Source: CAWCUU01 sp963798855
GTDB taxonomy: Bacteria; Gemmatimonadota; Gemmatimonadetes; Longimicrobiales; RSA9
Direction: 5' to 3'
Length of the DNA: 64,000 bases
Assembly (NCBI GenBank): GCA_963798855.1
Contig: CAWCUU010000003.1
Coordinates: 558,001-622,000, forward strand
Under the pieces are notes generated by a model, which ran no database searches, was not told where the DNA came from, and saw only the letters and a program-made list of their open reading frames with translations. Numbering within the stretch: position 1 is the stretch's first letter; the number at the start of each line of letters is the position of its first letter. The position numbers and the translations under genes were made by a program. Of this stretch, positions 56,206 through 64,000 are shown piece after piece.

Positions 56206-57858
56206 GTCGATGTGCTCCCTCAGCCGGTCGAGCCCCGTCTTGTTCGTGAGCAGGATCAGCCGATCTCCCGGCTGCAGCACGGTATCTCCCCGCGGGACGC
56301 GCATGTGCTCGTCGCGGATCAGGCCGATGATGGTGGCCTCCTTCTCCCACTGTCCCTCCTTCAGCGCGTGGCCGACGTAGCTGCTGTCCTCGCGCAGCAC
56401 GCCGATCGTGACCTGCTGCTCATCGGAGAGCTCGACCGGGATACCGGATCTCAGCAATGACACCAGGTCCAGCTCGCCGACGTCGGAGGGGCGCGACACG
56501 CCCTGCTCCTTCAGGATGCGCAGCGCGATCTTGAGGTGCTCGACGTGGTGCGCGGGAGAGTCCGCGCGGCTCGGCACCTGCGCCTCGTAGAGGCTCTTGT
56601 AGCGGAGGCCGCCGGCGAGTCGCGTCTGCACCAGGTAGCTGACCATCACCGCGAGCGCCGCGGGCACGAGCAGCGTGTAGCCGCCGGTCATCTCGGTGAC
56701 CATCATCAGCGTCGCGATCGGGACGTGCGCCGCACCCGCGAAGACCGCGGCCATGCCGACGACCACGAACGGCGCGGTCGGCTCGTGCACGACCATCGCG
56801 ACGAGGCCGCCGAGCATCGCCCCGACGAAGAGGGACGGCGCGAAGACCCCGCCCGAGCCGCCGGACGAGACGGTGAAGCTCATTGCGAAGATCTTCGCGA
56901 ACATCAGGACGGCGAGCGTGCCGAGCGCGATGCGGCCGTCGATCGCGTATTGCATCCAGCCGTAGCCGCCGCCGATCACCTGCGGCAGCGCGAGCGCGAT
57001 GCAGCCCATGATCAGGCCGCCGAGCGCCGGCTTCAGCATGTTCGGGAAGCGCAGCTGTCGGAACGCGTCGCGGACGCCGTAGAAGACGACGGGGAGTGCG
57101 ACGGAAATCAGCCCCGCGGCCGCGCCGAGCACGAGGTACCAGCCGTAGTCGAGTCGCCCCTCCAGCCCGATGTGCTGCGGCACCCGGAACAGCGGCTCGT
57201 AGCCGACGAAAACGCCGTTCAGCGCGTAGGCGACGATCGACGACAGCATCGTGTACAGCAGCGCCGGCGACTCGAAGACCATCTCCGAGTACAGCACCTC
57301 GATCGCGAAGATCGCCGTGCCGACCGGCGAGCGGAAGATCGCGGAGAGACCGGCGGCCATGCCGACCAGCATCAGCAACCGGCGCTCCTCGTCCGTGCGT
57401 CGCGTCACCGTCGCGTACCAGGAGCCGATCCCGGCCGCGACCAGCGCGACCGGGCCCTCGCGGCCGGCCGAGCCGCCCGACCCGATCGTGACCGCGGACG
57501 CGAGCATCTTCACCGGCGGGACGCGCCCGCGCAGGAAGCCTTCCGCCCGGTGGAACGCGCGCACCGCGGTGCCGGTGCCGTGCCCCTCGGCCTCGGGCGC
57601 GATGCGCTCGGTCATGAAGCCGACGATCAGTCCGCCGATCGTCGTCGCGAGCGGCACGAGCCACAGTCCGAAGCGACCGATCTGCTCGCCGGCCCCGCTC
57701 TCGACCGACGGCGGCGTGTAGTGCGCGATCCCTCCGAGGAACACCCGGCTGGACAGGTTTACGAGGAAGGTGAAGAGCTGGGCCGCGAAGGCACCTGCCA
57801 CGCCCAGCAGGATGGTGTCCAGTATGAGTCGGCGCTGCCGCTGTCGTTCTTCCGCCAC
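56197..57858 (-). CDS. ClC-family chloride channel/antiporter with C-terminal CBS/TrkA-C region
   Basis: 553 residues from a GTG at 57858 with GGAG six bases upstream; the frame is open to 58044. ClC core with GSGGSAGREGPVALVAAGIG (GxEGP), SSGGSGGVFAPSLFVGAML (GxFxP) and AAHVPIATLMMVTEMTGGY. After the core, a linker (YEAQVPSRADSPAHHVEHLK) leads to an RCK_C/TrkA-C domain (EATIIGLIRDEHMRVPRGDT, VLQPGDRLILLTNKTGLDRL), which differs from the CBS pair of the ClC at 17 kb. The RCK_C may gate the channel through a nucleotide or second messenger. Confidence 0.88.
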   Translation of the reverse strand: MAEERQRQRRLILDTILLGVAGAFAAQLFTFLVNLSSRVFLGGIAHYTPPSVESGAGEQIGRFGLWLVPLATTIGGLIVGFMTERIAPEAEGHGTGTAVRAFHRAEGFLRGRVPPVKMLASAVTIGSGGSAGREGPVALVAAGIGSWYATVTRRTDEERRLLMLVGMAAGLSAIFRSPVGTAIFAIEVLYSEMVFESPALLYTMLSSIVAYALNGVFVGYEPLFRVPQHIGLEGRLDYGWYLVLGAAAGLISVALPVVFYGVRDAFRQLRFPNMLKPALGGLIMGCIALALPQVIGGGYGWMQYAIDGRIALGTLAVLMFAKIFAMSFTVSSGGSGGVFAPSLFVGAMLGGLVAMVVHEPTAPFVVVGMAAVFAGAAHVPIATLMMVTEMTGGYTLLVPAALAVMVSYLVQTRLAGGLRYKSLYEAQVPSRADSPAHHVEHLKIALRILKEQGVSRPSDVGELDLVSLLRSGIPVELSDEQQVTIGVLREDSSYVGHALKEGQWEKEATIIGLIRDEHMRVPRGDTVLQPGDRLILLTNKTGLDRLREHIDPW

Positions 57859-58053
57859 TCCCTGCTCCGAACGCGTTTCGAGTCGTCGATTCCGGCCGTC
57901 AAGTTCGGGCCTCGGCCGGCCGGGCGCTAGGCCTTGCCCGGTCCGGCGCGTCGGACGTCTGAACACGGCAACAACCGGGGCTGAGGCCAGGGCCAGGGCT
58001 GGCGCGGAGCCGTCGCGGCGCCGAGCTTCGCGGGATCCGACCACACGGGAGAG

Positions 58054-60126
58054 ATGCCAATGCGACGTCGCACTCCGACCTCATCGCGGCCTGGGCTCCC
58101 CCGGAGCGCGTCCTTCCGGCTCGCTCTGCTGGGCCTCGCCGCGCTGCTCGGGCCGCGGACGACTCGGCCTGTCTCGGCCCAGGACTCGACGGGTCTCAGA
58201 CCGCTCGCGGTGGACGATTACTTCCGCCTGCGGCGCGTCGGCGACGGCCGCCTGAGCCCCGATGGGAAATGGATCGCCTACACGGTGACGACGACCGATC
58301 TGAAGGAGGAGAAGAGCGAGACGCGGCTGCGCATCGTGGCCACCGCGGGCGGCGATCCGATCCCGATGACCGCGCCCGGCTACTCCGCCGGCTCGCCGCG
58401 CTGGAGCCCCGACGGCCGCTACCTCTCCTTCCTCGCGTCGAAGGGCGGCGACGACGCGAAGTCGCAGGTGTGGGTGCTCGACCGCCGCGGCGGCGACGCG
58501 CAGCCGCTGACCGAGGTGAAGCAGGGCGTGGACGGCTACGAATGGGCGCCGGACGGGAGACGACTGGCGCTGCTGATCACCGATCCATCCGTGGCGGACA
58601 CCGCCAAGGAGAAGCCGAAGACGCCGCCACCGCACGTGATCGACCGGCTTCAGTTCAAGCGCGACTACACCGGCTACCTGGACCGCCGTCGCACGCACCT
58701 CTACGTCTTCGACCTGCGCGACAGCTCGCTCATCCAGATCACATCGGGTGACTTCGACGACTCCTCCCCGGCGTGGAGCCCCGACGGCCGCCGCATCGCG
58801 TTCGTGAGCGACCGGACGAAGGAGCCGGACGGCAATGACGACAGCGACATTTGGATCGTCGCGGCCGACAACACCGACCGCGGCGCGACGTTGCTGCAGC
58901 TCACGCACAACCCGGGGCCCGACGGCTCGCCGGCGTGGAGCCCCGACGGCAGGAGCATCGCCTTCGTCCGCGACACGCGGCCCGAGCTCATCTGGTACGC
59001 GACGAACGAGCTGGCCGTGGTCCCGGCCGCCGGCGGCGAGCCCCGCTCGCTCACCGCATCGCTCGACCGCAACGTGTACTCGCCGCGCTGGTCGGCGGAT
59101 GGACGCTCGATCCTCTTCCTGCTCGAGGACGCCGGCGAGCAGCTGCTCGCGCGGGTCCCGGCCGCGGGGGGCAAGGTCGAGCGGACGCTCGCGGGCGAGC
59201 GCTCGGTCGAGTCCTTCGACGCTGCAGCGGGCGGAGCGATCGTCACCCGCATCTCGCTCCCCGACCGACCCGCCGAGATCTACGCGCTGAGCGGCCGCGA
59301 GCCCCGGCGGCTGACGCACGAGAACGACGCGTTGATGGACAGCCTGGCGCTCGGCGACGTCCGGAAGATCCGCTACACGAGCCGCGACGGCACGCCGATC
59401 GAGGCGTTCGTCTACACGCCGCCCGGCTTCCAGAGAGGCATGCGCTACCCGCTGCTGCTGCGCATCCACGGCGGCCCCGTCTCGCAGTTCGACTGGGGCT
59501 TCAACTTCGAGTCCCGGCTGTTCGCCGCGAACGGCTACGTCGTCTTGAACGTCAACCCGCGGGGGTCATCCGGCTACGGCACGGAGTTCAGCCGCGTGAT
59601 CTGGGCCGACTGGGGCCATCGCGACTACGAGGACCTGATGGCCGGCGTGGACCGCCTCATCGCAGACGGCATCGTCGATCCGAACCGCATGGGCGTCGGC
59701 GGCTGGTCGTACGGCGGGATCCTGACCGACCACGTGATCACGCAGACCGACACGTTCAAGGCCGCGATCAGCGGAGCCAGCGAGGTGCTCTACACCTCCA
59801 ACTACGGCCACGACCACTACCAGCTGCAATGGGAGAAGGAGCTCGGGCTGCCGTGGCGCGCGCAGCAGGCGTGGGACAGCATCTCGCCGTTCTGGAAGGT
59901 CGAGAACATCCATACGCCCACGCTCATCATGGGAGGCGCCGAGGACTGGAACGTGCCGATCGTCAACTCCGAGCAGCTCTACCAGGCGCTCAAGCGCCTC
60001 GGCCGCACGACCGAGCTCGTCGTCTATCCCGGCCAGCATCACGGCCTTTCCAAGCCCTCGTACATCAAGGATCGGTACGAGCGGTATCTGGAGTGGTACG
60101 GACGGTATGTGAAGGGCGAGGGCTAG
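58054..60126 (+). CDS. Secreted S9 family serine peptidase (acylaminoacyl/dipeptidyl type)
   Basis: 690 residues (ATG 58054; a second ATG at 58060 has better spacing to GGGAGAG). Signal peptide LALLGLAALLGPRTTRPVSAQ. Residues 55-430 form a beta-propeller with TolB/PD40 blades (SPRWSPDGRYLSFLAS, SPAWSPDGRRIAFVSD). The alpha/beta hydrolase domain has HGGPVSQFDWGFN, nucleophile Ser in GVGGWSYGGILTD, acid Asp in GGAEDWNVP and His in PGQHHGLS. Cleaves short peptides released by other exopeptidases. Confidence 0.93.
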   Translation: MPMRRRTPTSSRPGLPRSASFRLALLGLAALLGPRTTRPVSAQDSTGLRPLAVDDYFRLRRVGDGRLSPDGKWIAYTVTTTDLKEEKSETRLRIVATAGGDPIPMTAPGYSAGSPRWSPDGRYLSFLASKGGDDAKSQVWVLDRRGGDAQPLTEVKQGVDGYEWAPDGRRLALLITDPSVADTAKEKPKTPPPHVIDRLQFKRDYTGYLDRRRTHLYVFDLRDSSLIQITSGDFDDSSPAWSPDGRRIAFVSDRTKEPDGNDDSDIWIVAADNTDRGATLLQLTHNPGPDGSPAWSPDGRSIAFVRDTRPELIWYATNELAVVPAAGGEPRSLTASLDRNVYSPRWSADGRSILFLLEDAGEQLLARVPAAGGKVERTLAGERSVESFDAAAGGAIVTRISLPDRPAEIYALSGREPRRLTHENDALMDSLALGDVRKIRYTSRDGTPIEAFVYTPPGFQRGMRYPLLLRIHGGPVSQFDWGFNFESRLFAANGYVVLNVNPRGSSGYGTEFSRVIWADWGHRDYEDLMAGVDRLIADGIVDPNRMGVGGWSYGGILTDHVITQTDTFKAAISGASEVLYTSNYGHDHYQLQWEKELGLPWRAQQAWDSISPFWKVENIHTPTLIMGGAEDWNVPIVNSEQLYQALKRLGRTTELVVYPGQHHGLSKPSYIKDRYERYLEWYGRYVKGEG

Positions 60127-60149
60127 GGCTAGGGCTAGGGCCCGCCCGA

Positions 60150-61034
60150 CTACCGTCGCACCAGCGCGACCTTGCCTTTGAACGTCCGGATGCTGACCCG
60201 CGCCTCCGCTTCGCCCTTCGAGAATCGGAGCTCGCGACCGTTCAGGTCGCGCGCAGTGACCAGCTTCGTTGTTCCGAAGTCGTTGCGCACGCTCCCTTCG
60301 TACGTGGCGATGACGAAGCTCGCCGAGAGATCCTCCGGCAGCACGAGCTCGACGTTGCCGCTGTGGCTGATGAAGTCGAGCGAGGCCGACGGCGGCAGCG
60401 GCCCTTCCCAGCGCAGCGCGCCGTCCACGGTCTCGAAGCGGCCCTGGCGGATGCGGCTGTCGAGCACCACGAGATCGCCGCTGACGCTGGAGGCGTCGAC
60501 GTCGCTCGACTCGACGCGCAGCGAGATCCCGCCGCCGGCGGTGCGGGCGCGCAGGGTTCCGGCGCTGCCGACCAGGTCGATGTCGCCGGCCATCGATTCG
60601 GCCCGGACGACGCGCGCGTGGCCGCTCACGCGGATCTGCCCGGTGACGGAGTAGGCGTCCAGGTCGCCGTCGAAGTCGGACACGCTCAGGTCGCCGCTAC
60701 CCGACTTCAGCCAGAGCTGGCAGCGGCGCGGGACGCGGACCTCGAGGTAGGCGCCCGGCGCCTTCCCCTCCTCCTTCATCGGAACGTCCACCCCGCACTT
60801 CATCCCTCTCGGGAGGCCGCCGCAGAAGAACTCGCGGTCGGCGGGCACGCTGCCCGTCACGGCGATGCTGTCGCGGTCCCAGCCGACCACGCGGATCGCG
60901 CCCGCGAGGTTCCAGACGCGCAGCAGGCCCTCCGGCTCCAGGGCGCGGCGCACGTCCACGTGGCGGAGCGCCTGCGCGGCGAGCGGGTGCGCGGGCGACG
61001 CCGCGAGCGCGAGGAGGAGCAGCACTCGTCGCAT
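60150..61034 (-). CDS. Secreted DUF4097 beta-helix-like protein
   Basis: 294 residues with signal peptide VLLLLALAASPAHPLAAQ. The body repeats short beta segments (VWNLAGAIRVVGWDRDSIAV, SGSGDLSVSDFDGDLDAYSV, SVSGDLVVLDS, FISHSGNVELVLP), the DUF4097 signature, which is believed to form a right-handed beta-helix. Genes of this family commonly follow ECF sigma/anti-sigma pairs, as here, 10 bp after the anti-sigma stop. Probably an envelope protein in the sigma regulon. Confidence 0.85.
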   Translation of the reverse strand: MRRVLLLLALAASPAHPLAAQALRHVDVRRALEPEGLLRVWNLAGAIRVVGWDRDSIAVTGSVPADREFFCGGLPRGMKCGVDVPMKEEGKAPGAYLEVRVPRRCQLWLKSGSGDLSVSDFDGDLDAYSVTGQIRVSGHARVVRAESMAGDIDLVGSAGTLRARTAGGGISLRVESSDVDASSVSGDLVVLDSRIRQGRFETVDGALRWEGPLPPSASLDFISHSGNVELVLPEDLSASFVIATYEGSVRNDFGTTKLVTARDLNGRELRFSKGEAEARVSIRTFKGKVALVRR

Positions 61035-61043
61035 GGCCGCGCC

Positions 61044-61745
61044 TCAGCTCGTCGTGGCCTCCGCCGCGCGGCGGAGGAGCTGGAGCTTCTGCTCGTACGT
61101 CGACAGGATCATGCGCTCGAGCACCGGGTTGCGCGGGTCGCGCGTGAGCGCTTCGCGGGACTCCGCCAGCGCGGCATCGATCACGCGGAGGTTGCGCTCG
61201 AGCACGTCGACGGTCTCCGGCGACAGCTCCGCCCGCTGCCGGTCGAGCGTCCGCTGCAGCTCGGCGATCGCGTCGCCGTAGCGGGCGACCTCCGCGGCGA
61301 GGCGGGGCGGCAGCGCGACGGAAACGGCCGGGCCCCCGCGCGCGACGGTCGCCGATCCCGGCGGCGCCCCGGCCTGCGCCTGCACGGCCGTGTCGACCGT
61401 GGCGGCCGCGCCCGCGCCGCTCCGGGTTGCGGCGCGCGTAACGAGCGCGGTGGAGATGACGAGCAGCGCGGCGGCGGCGGCCAACGGGTAGCGAACCGAG
61501 CGCAGCGAGCGCGAGCCGAGAGGGCGTCGCTCGAGGCGCTCGTGCAGGGCGGGCAGCAGGTCGCGCGGCGGCTCGATCTCGCGGGGCAGCGAAGCGACCC
61601 GCGCGAGCAGCGCGCGGAGCGCGCTCAGCTCGGCGGTGCACGCATCGCATTCGCGGAGGTGTGACTCGACCTGCGCGCTGTCGGCCAGGGGCAGCCGCCC
61701 GTCGACGTAATCCTGCAGCCGCTCGTCCGCAACGTGGTCATTCAT
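61044..61745 (-). CDS. Membrane anti-sigma factor with zinc-finger domain
   Basis: 233 residues; ATG overlaps the sigma stop. N-terminal zf-HC2 domain with His-x3-Cys-x2-Cys (HLRECDACTAEL, residues 29-40), one membrane helix (YPLAAAAALLVISTALV, about 86-102) and a periplasmic coiled-coil domain (DAIAELQRTLDRQRAELSPE). It should hold the ECF factor at the membrane and release it on an envelope signal. Operon: sigma, anti-sigma, DUF4097. Confidence 0.88.
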   Translation of the reverse strand: MNDHVADERLQDYVDGRLPLADSAQVESHLRECDACTAELSALRALLARVASLPREIEPPRDLLPALHERLERRPLGSRSLRSVRYPLAAAAALLVISTALVTRAATRSGAGAAATVDTAVQAQAGAPPGSATVARGGPAVSVALPPRLAAEVARYGDAIAELQRTLDRQRAELSPETVDVLERNLRVIDAALAESREALTRDPRNPVLERMILSTYEQKLQLLRRAAEATTS

Positions 61746-62254
61746 GGGCCCAGCCTCTCTCGAAGCAGCTTCCTCGCCCGGTGCAGCTGAGCCTTGATGG
61801 TGCCGGCGGCCTTCCCGGTGAGGCGACCGATCTCCTCGTGCGTGTAGCCTTCGATGTCGTGCAGCACGAGCGCCTCCCTGGCGCCATCCGGCAGCGACGC
61901 GATCGCCCGCTCCAGGTCCATGCGATCCTCGATCGAGTCGGAGCGCGCCGCTGCGGGTGCGGGCTCATCCGTGAAGAACACACGGGCCCGCAGCCGCCCC
62001 GCCGTACGCCGATCCTGCAGCACGACGTTCACCGCCAGCCGGTACAGCCACGAGGAGAAGGCGCTCTCTCCACGGAACGAGTCCAGGCGGCGCCAGGCCC
62101 GCACGAACACGTCCTGCGTCAGCCGCTCCGCCTCGCCCGGGTCCGCCGACATGCGCAGGCAGAGTGCGTAGATGCGGCCCGCGTTCTCGTGGTACAGCGC
62201 GTCGAACGCCGGCCGACCGTGGGTCCCGCTTCTCTCCCCGGCGTCGCTCACCAT
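61742..62254 (-). CDS. ECF sigma factor (RpoE-like)
   Basis: 170 residues from the ATG at 62254; the frame is open to 62476 and an ATG at 62320 is possible. Region 2: ALYHENAGRIYALCLRMSAD, ERLTQDVFVRAWRRLDSF, RGESAFSSWLYRLAVNVVLQ. Region 4: AIASLPDGAREALVLHDIEG, YTHEEIGRLTGKAAGTIKAQ, LHRARKLLRE. Directs RNA polymerase to stress promoters and probably autoregulates the operon. Confidence 0.9.
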   Translation of the reverse strand: MVSDAGERSGTHGRPAFDALYHENAGRIYALCLRMSADPGEAERLTQDVFVRAWRRLDSFRGESAFSSWLYRLAVNVVLQDRRTAGRLRARVFFTDEPAPAAARSDSIEDRMDLERAIASLPDGAREALVLHDIEGYTHEEIGRLTGKAAGTIKAQLHRARKLLRERLGP

Positions 62255-62472
62255 TCGAACGCGCCCCACGCTCGTCTCGATTCCACCGCTCTCCGCGCCA
62301 CGGGAAGCTCCGTCCGGCATCCGTTGAGATGCCGGCGCGAGCGTGCGGGTTTGAACGGCCGCGCGACGCACGAAGATGCCCGCGGCGCACGCGTGCGACA
62401 ATTCCGCTTCCCGTGAGCGGCGGTCACCGCGCCGGCGGCTTGCGCCCGGCGCGGCCCGCCGTGACCGGCTCC

Positions 62473-63081
62473 TCACCGGCGGCGCAGCACGGTTCCGAGC
62501 CCAGCGAGCGGGAGGAACGCGAGCGCGAGCATCCCGACCGCGTGGCGGTCCCGGGGCTGGGCGGCGGAGACCTCGGCGGCCTTCTCCGCCGCCGCCATCG
62601 CGGTCGTCTCGCGCAGCATCGTCTCCAGCTCCTCACGACTCGCCTCGCGCGGGATGACCCACCCCTCACGCCGGTCCTGCGGCACCCGCGCGCTCAGCAG
62701 CCTGCCGCCGGAGAAGCCGACCAGGATGGAGGCGTGGCTTCCCTCGCCGTCGTCTGCGAGCGTCGCCGTTACGACGAAGCTGCCATGAGCCGGCAGCCTG
62801 CCAGAGACCGCCCATACGCCGGTACGCGACGTCGCCGCGACCTGCAGCGGCAGCCTGACCCGCCGACCATCCACGATACCCTCCGCCGTCGCCGCCAGGG
62901 CATAGGGCACGGACGCGCCATGGTGATAGGTATGGACCACGAACAGTGCTGAGCGCGTCGCGGCGTCGAAAGGATTGACGGGATACTCGATCGAGATCCA
63001 CGGCGGACCGGCGAGCGCCGGAGCCGCGGCCGCGGCGCTGAGCAGCGCCGCCAGCACGAGCACGGTGCGGATGCGTGGCAT
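62473..63081 (-). CDS. Exported protein with C-terminal membrane anchor, unknown function
   Basis: 202 residues. Signal peptide TVLVLAALLSAAAAAPALAG, a beta-rich middle (PWISIEYPVNPFDAATRSAL, TRTGVWAVSGRLPAHGSFVV), a helical Glu/Ala segment (REELETMLRETTAMAAAEKA) and a C-terminal helix followed by Arg (MLALAFLPLAGLGTVLRRR). The C-terminal helix plus basic tail resembles a sorting/anchor signal. No family recognised. It lies upstream of, but separate from, the sigma operon. Confidence 0.7.
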   Translation of the reverse strand: MPRIRTVLVLAALLSAAAAAPALAGPPWISIEYPVNPFDAATRSALFVVHTYHHGASVPYALAATAEGIVDGRRVRLPLQVAATSRTGVWAVSGRLPAHGSFVVTATLADDGEGSHASILVGFSGGRLLSARVPQDRREGWVIPREASREELETMLRETTAMAAAEKAAEVSAAQPRDRHAVGMLALAFLPLAGLGTVLRRR

Positions 63082-63210
63082 GGGGTCCTCCCTCGGACGG
63101 AGTGGTTGCCTGACCAGCAGGTCACGAAGGGGGCCGGCTCCCTCACCCGACTAGGATGCCGGGTACCGCCGTGCGGTTTGAAAACGCCGTGGAGCGCACA
63201 CATATGAAAC

Positions 63211-63237
63211 GGCCGCGCGACGGTTCGCCGCGCGGCC
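63211..63237 (-). terminator. Hairpin after the receiver-like gene
   Basis: GGCCGCGCG stem, 9-base loop ACGGTTCGC, CGCGCGGCC return. On the minus strand it follows the receiver gene by 30 bp and is followed by GTTTCATATG, a short T-run. A Rho-independent terminator is likely. Confidence 0.65.
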
Positions 63238-63266
63238 GCAGGGGGAGTCGATCGGCGAGGATCCGA

Positions 63267-63818
63267 TCAGGCGGCGCTGCCCGAGTCCGGCTCCGGCTGT
63301 GCCGCTTCCTCGCCCGACGGCCCGATCAGCATGCGCACCTCGCGGACCAGCCGCCCGGGGGAGACGGGCACGGCCAGGCAGCGCGCGGTCTCATCGTCCG
63401 CCATCTCCCTGAGCTCCTTCGGCATCGGCTCCACGGTCAGGGTCAACAGGGCGATCTCGCGGGTGCGCGGATCATCCCGCAGCGCACGGGAGAGAGGCTG
63501 TCGATCCGCCACTTTCGCGGTCGAGTCCGCGATGATCAGCGCGGGCCGGCGACGTCGCGCAAGGCGGAGCCCCGAATCGACCGAGTCGATCGAGGAGACC
63601 TCATAGCCCTTCCGCTCCAGGATCGAGCTGAAGATCAGACGGGTATCGCGATCGCCGTTGATGAGGAGCACGAGCTTGGTAGCGGTTCGACGCACCCGGC
63701 GCTCGCGTATCCGCTCCTCCGGGGCCGTGCGCGTCGGCCGCCGCGTGGAGGGCGCGTACGGGCGAACGGTCGCTACATCCGTGTACTGGCGGACATCCGG
63801 ACTGCGCTGATCGGTCAT
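63267..63818 (-). CDS. Degenerate response-regulator receiver protein
   Basis: 183 residues from the ATG at 63818, preceded by a run of G's in GGGGGGGAAATG. Disordered basic N-terminus (1-50), then a receiver-like domain: KLVLLINGDRDTRLIFSSIL (acidic pocket reduced), RPALIIADSTAKV (candidate phospho-acceptor Asp) and MADDETARCLAVPVSPGRL, where the conserved Lys of a receiver is Val. The missing Lys argues against normal phospho-signalling. No output domain. No kinase nearby in the window. Confidence 0.72.
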   Translation of the reverse strand: MTDQRSPDVRQYTDVATVRPYAPSTRRPTRTAPEERIRERRVRRTATKLVLLINGDRDTRLIFSSILERKGYEVSSIDSVDSGLRLARRRRPALIIADSTAKVADRQPLSRALRDDPRTREIALLTLTVEPMPKELREMADDETARCLAVPVSPGRLVREVRMLIGPSGEEAAQPEPDSGSAA

Positions 63819-64000
63819 TTCCCCCCCGTTGGCCGGTGATTCTTGCCCGGTGCCGCAGGCGCGGCGCTTTGCCGGTGGAGCGCGGGGAGAGCCGAAAAAC
63901 AAATACCTCCGACCGCGTGCTGCCGATCGGAGGCTGCCGGCCGGGTCATCTGCGCCCGGCCCTCACACCAATGCTTTCCATTGCGAATTTGGGGCCACTC
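63819..64000. other. Window end, no gene seen
   Basis: No supported gene. An A+T-richer patch near the end (CCATTGCGAATTTGGGGCC) may belong to a promoter of the receiver-like gene or a neighbour outside the window. Confidence 0.3.

Noticed and set aside
60121..60146. Short GGGCTA tandem repeat after the S9 peptidase
   Set aside because: Only three to four copies over about 25 bp; too short to distinguish from slippage and not of the 13-bp family.

Overview
The window is about 70% G+C, densely packed, and almost certainly bacterial chromosome. No rRNA, tRNA, phage or plasmid backbone was seen. The gene set points to a Gemmatimonadota-like aerobic, Gram-negative chemoheterotroph: alternative complex III fused to a caa3-type oxidase cluster, large secreted M16/M28/S9 peptidases, an ADOP-type permease fragment, TolB-like beta-propellers and DUF4097. 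This is inferred from gene content only; no phylogenetic marker was tested.

Layout. 1-10 kb: periplasmic/secreted hydrolases (partial M16 peptidase, two tandem YafK/DpaA-like L,D-transpeptidase-fold proteins, M28 peptidase) and a translationally coupled TolB-like propeller/amidase pair. 10.1-15.9 kb: an eroded accessory island. It holds a frameshifted GAF-protein tail, a BrnT-type toxin/antitoxin pair, an IS481-type transposase fragment, a MITE-like element with 33-bp terminal inverted repeats that truncates a small membrane-protein gene, frameshifted VRR-NUC and HEXXH genes, and small minus-strand genes. Two structures look like integron attC sites, one with a stop codon inside GCCTAAC and the other with GTTAGAC just before a start codon. 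No integrase is present, so this resembles a decaying orphan cassette array. It is followed by an array of five consecutive hairpins.

16-31 kb: a ClC channel, then one tightly overlapping operon for alternative complex III (ActA-F), a small membrane protein, and cytochrome oxidase CoxB (with fused cytochrome c), CoxA, CoxC and CoxD. This encodes the route from quinol to cytochrome c to oxygen. 31-38 kb: a sensory-rhodopsin-transducer homologue without a rhodopsin, a pyruvate-oxidase-like ThDP enzyme, an enolase-superfamily enzyme and a 1033-residue flavin/iron-sulfur oxidoreductase with a C-terminal membrane anchor. This may be an organic-acid oxidation route feeding the quinone pool.

38-48.7 kb: ion and stress functions (YetF, a MarR/VOC divergent pair with a palindromic operator, KhtT/KhtU, two tandem-domain USPs, MntH, a pyrimidine-dimer-glycosylase-like protein) and an exporter operon with an adaptor and two different permeases but no ATPase. 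48.7-64 kb: gene debris between two repeat arrays, a UvrD helicase, DinB, a methyltransferase, secreted cyanophycinase, an ICMT-like protein, a porin, a second ClC with a C-terminal TrkA-C domain, an S9 peptidase, an ECF sigma/anti-sigma/DUF4097 operon and a degenerate receiver protein.

The most unusual signal is a dispersed family of 13-bp tandem repeats (consensus GCGCCTKCMGTSA or its reverse complement) at four intergenic loci: 16.8, 18.8-19.1, 48.75-48.9 and 49.5 kb. Arrays switch orientation in the middle, run into the stop codons of neighbouring genes, and at 48.7-49.6 kb flank a graveyard of gene fragments.
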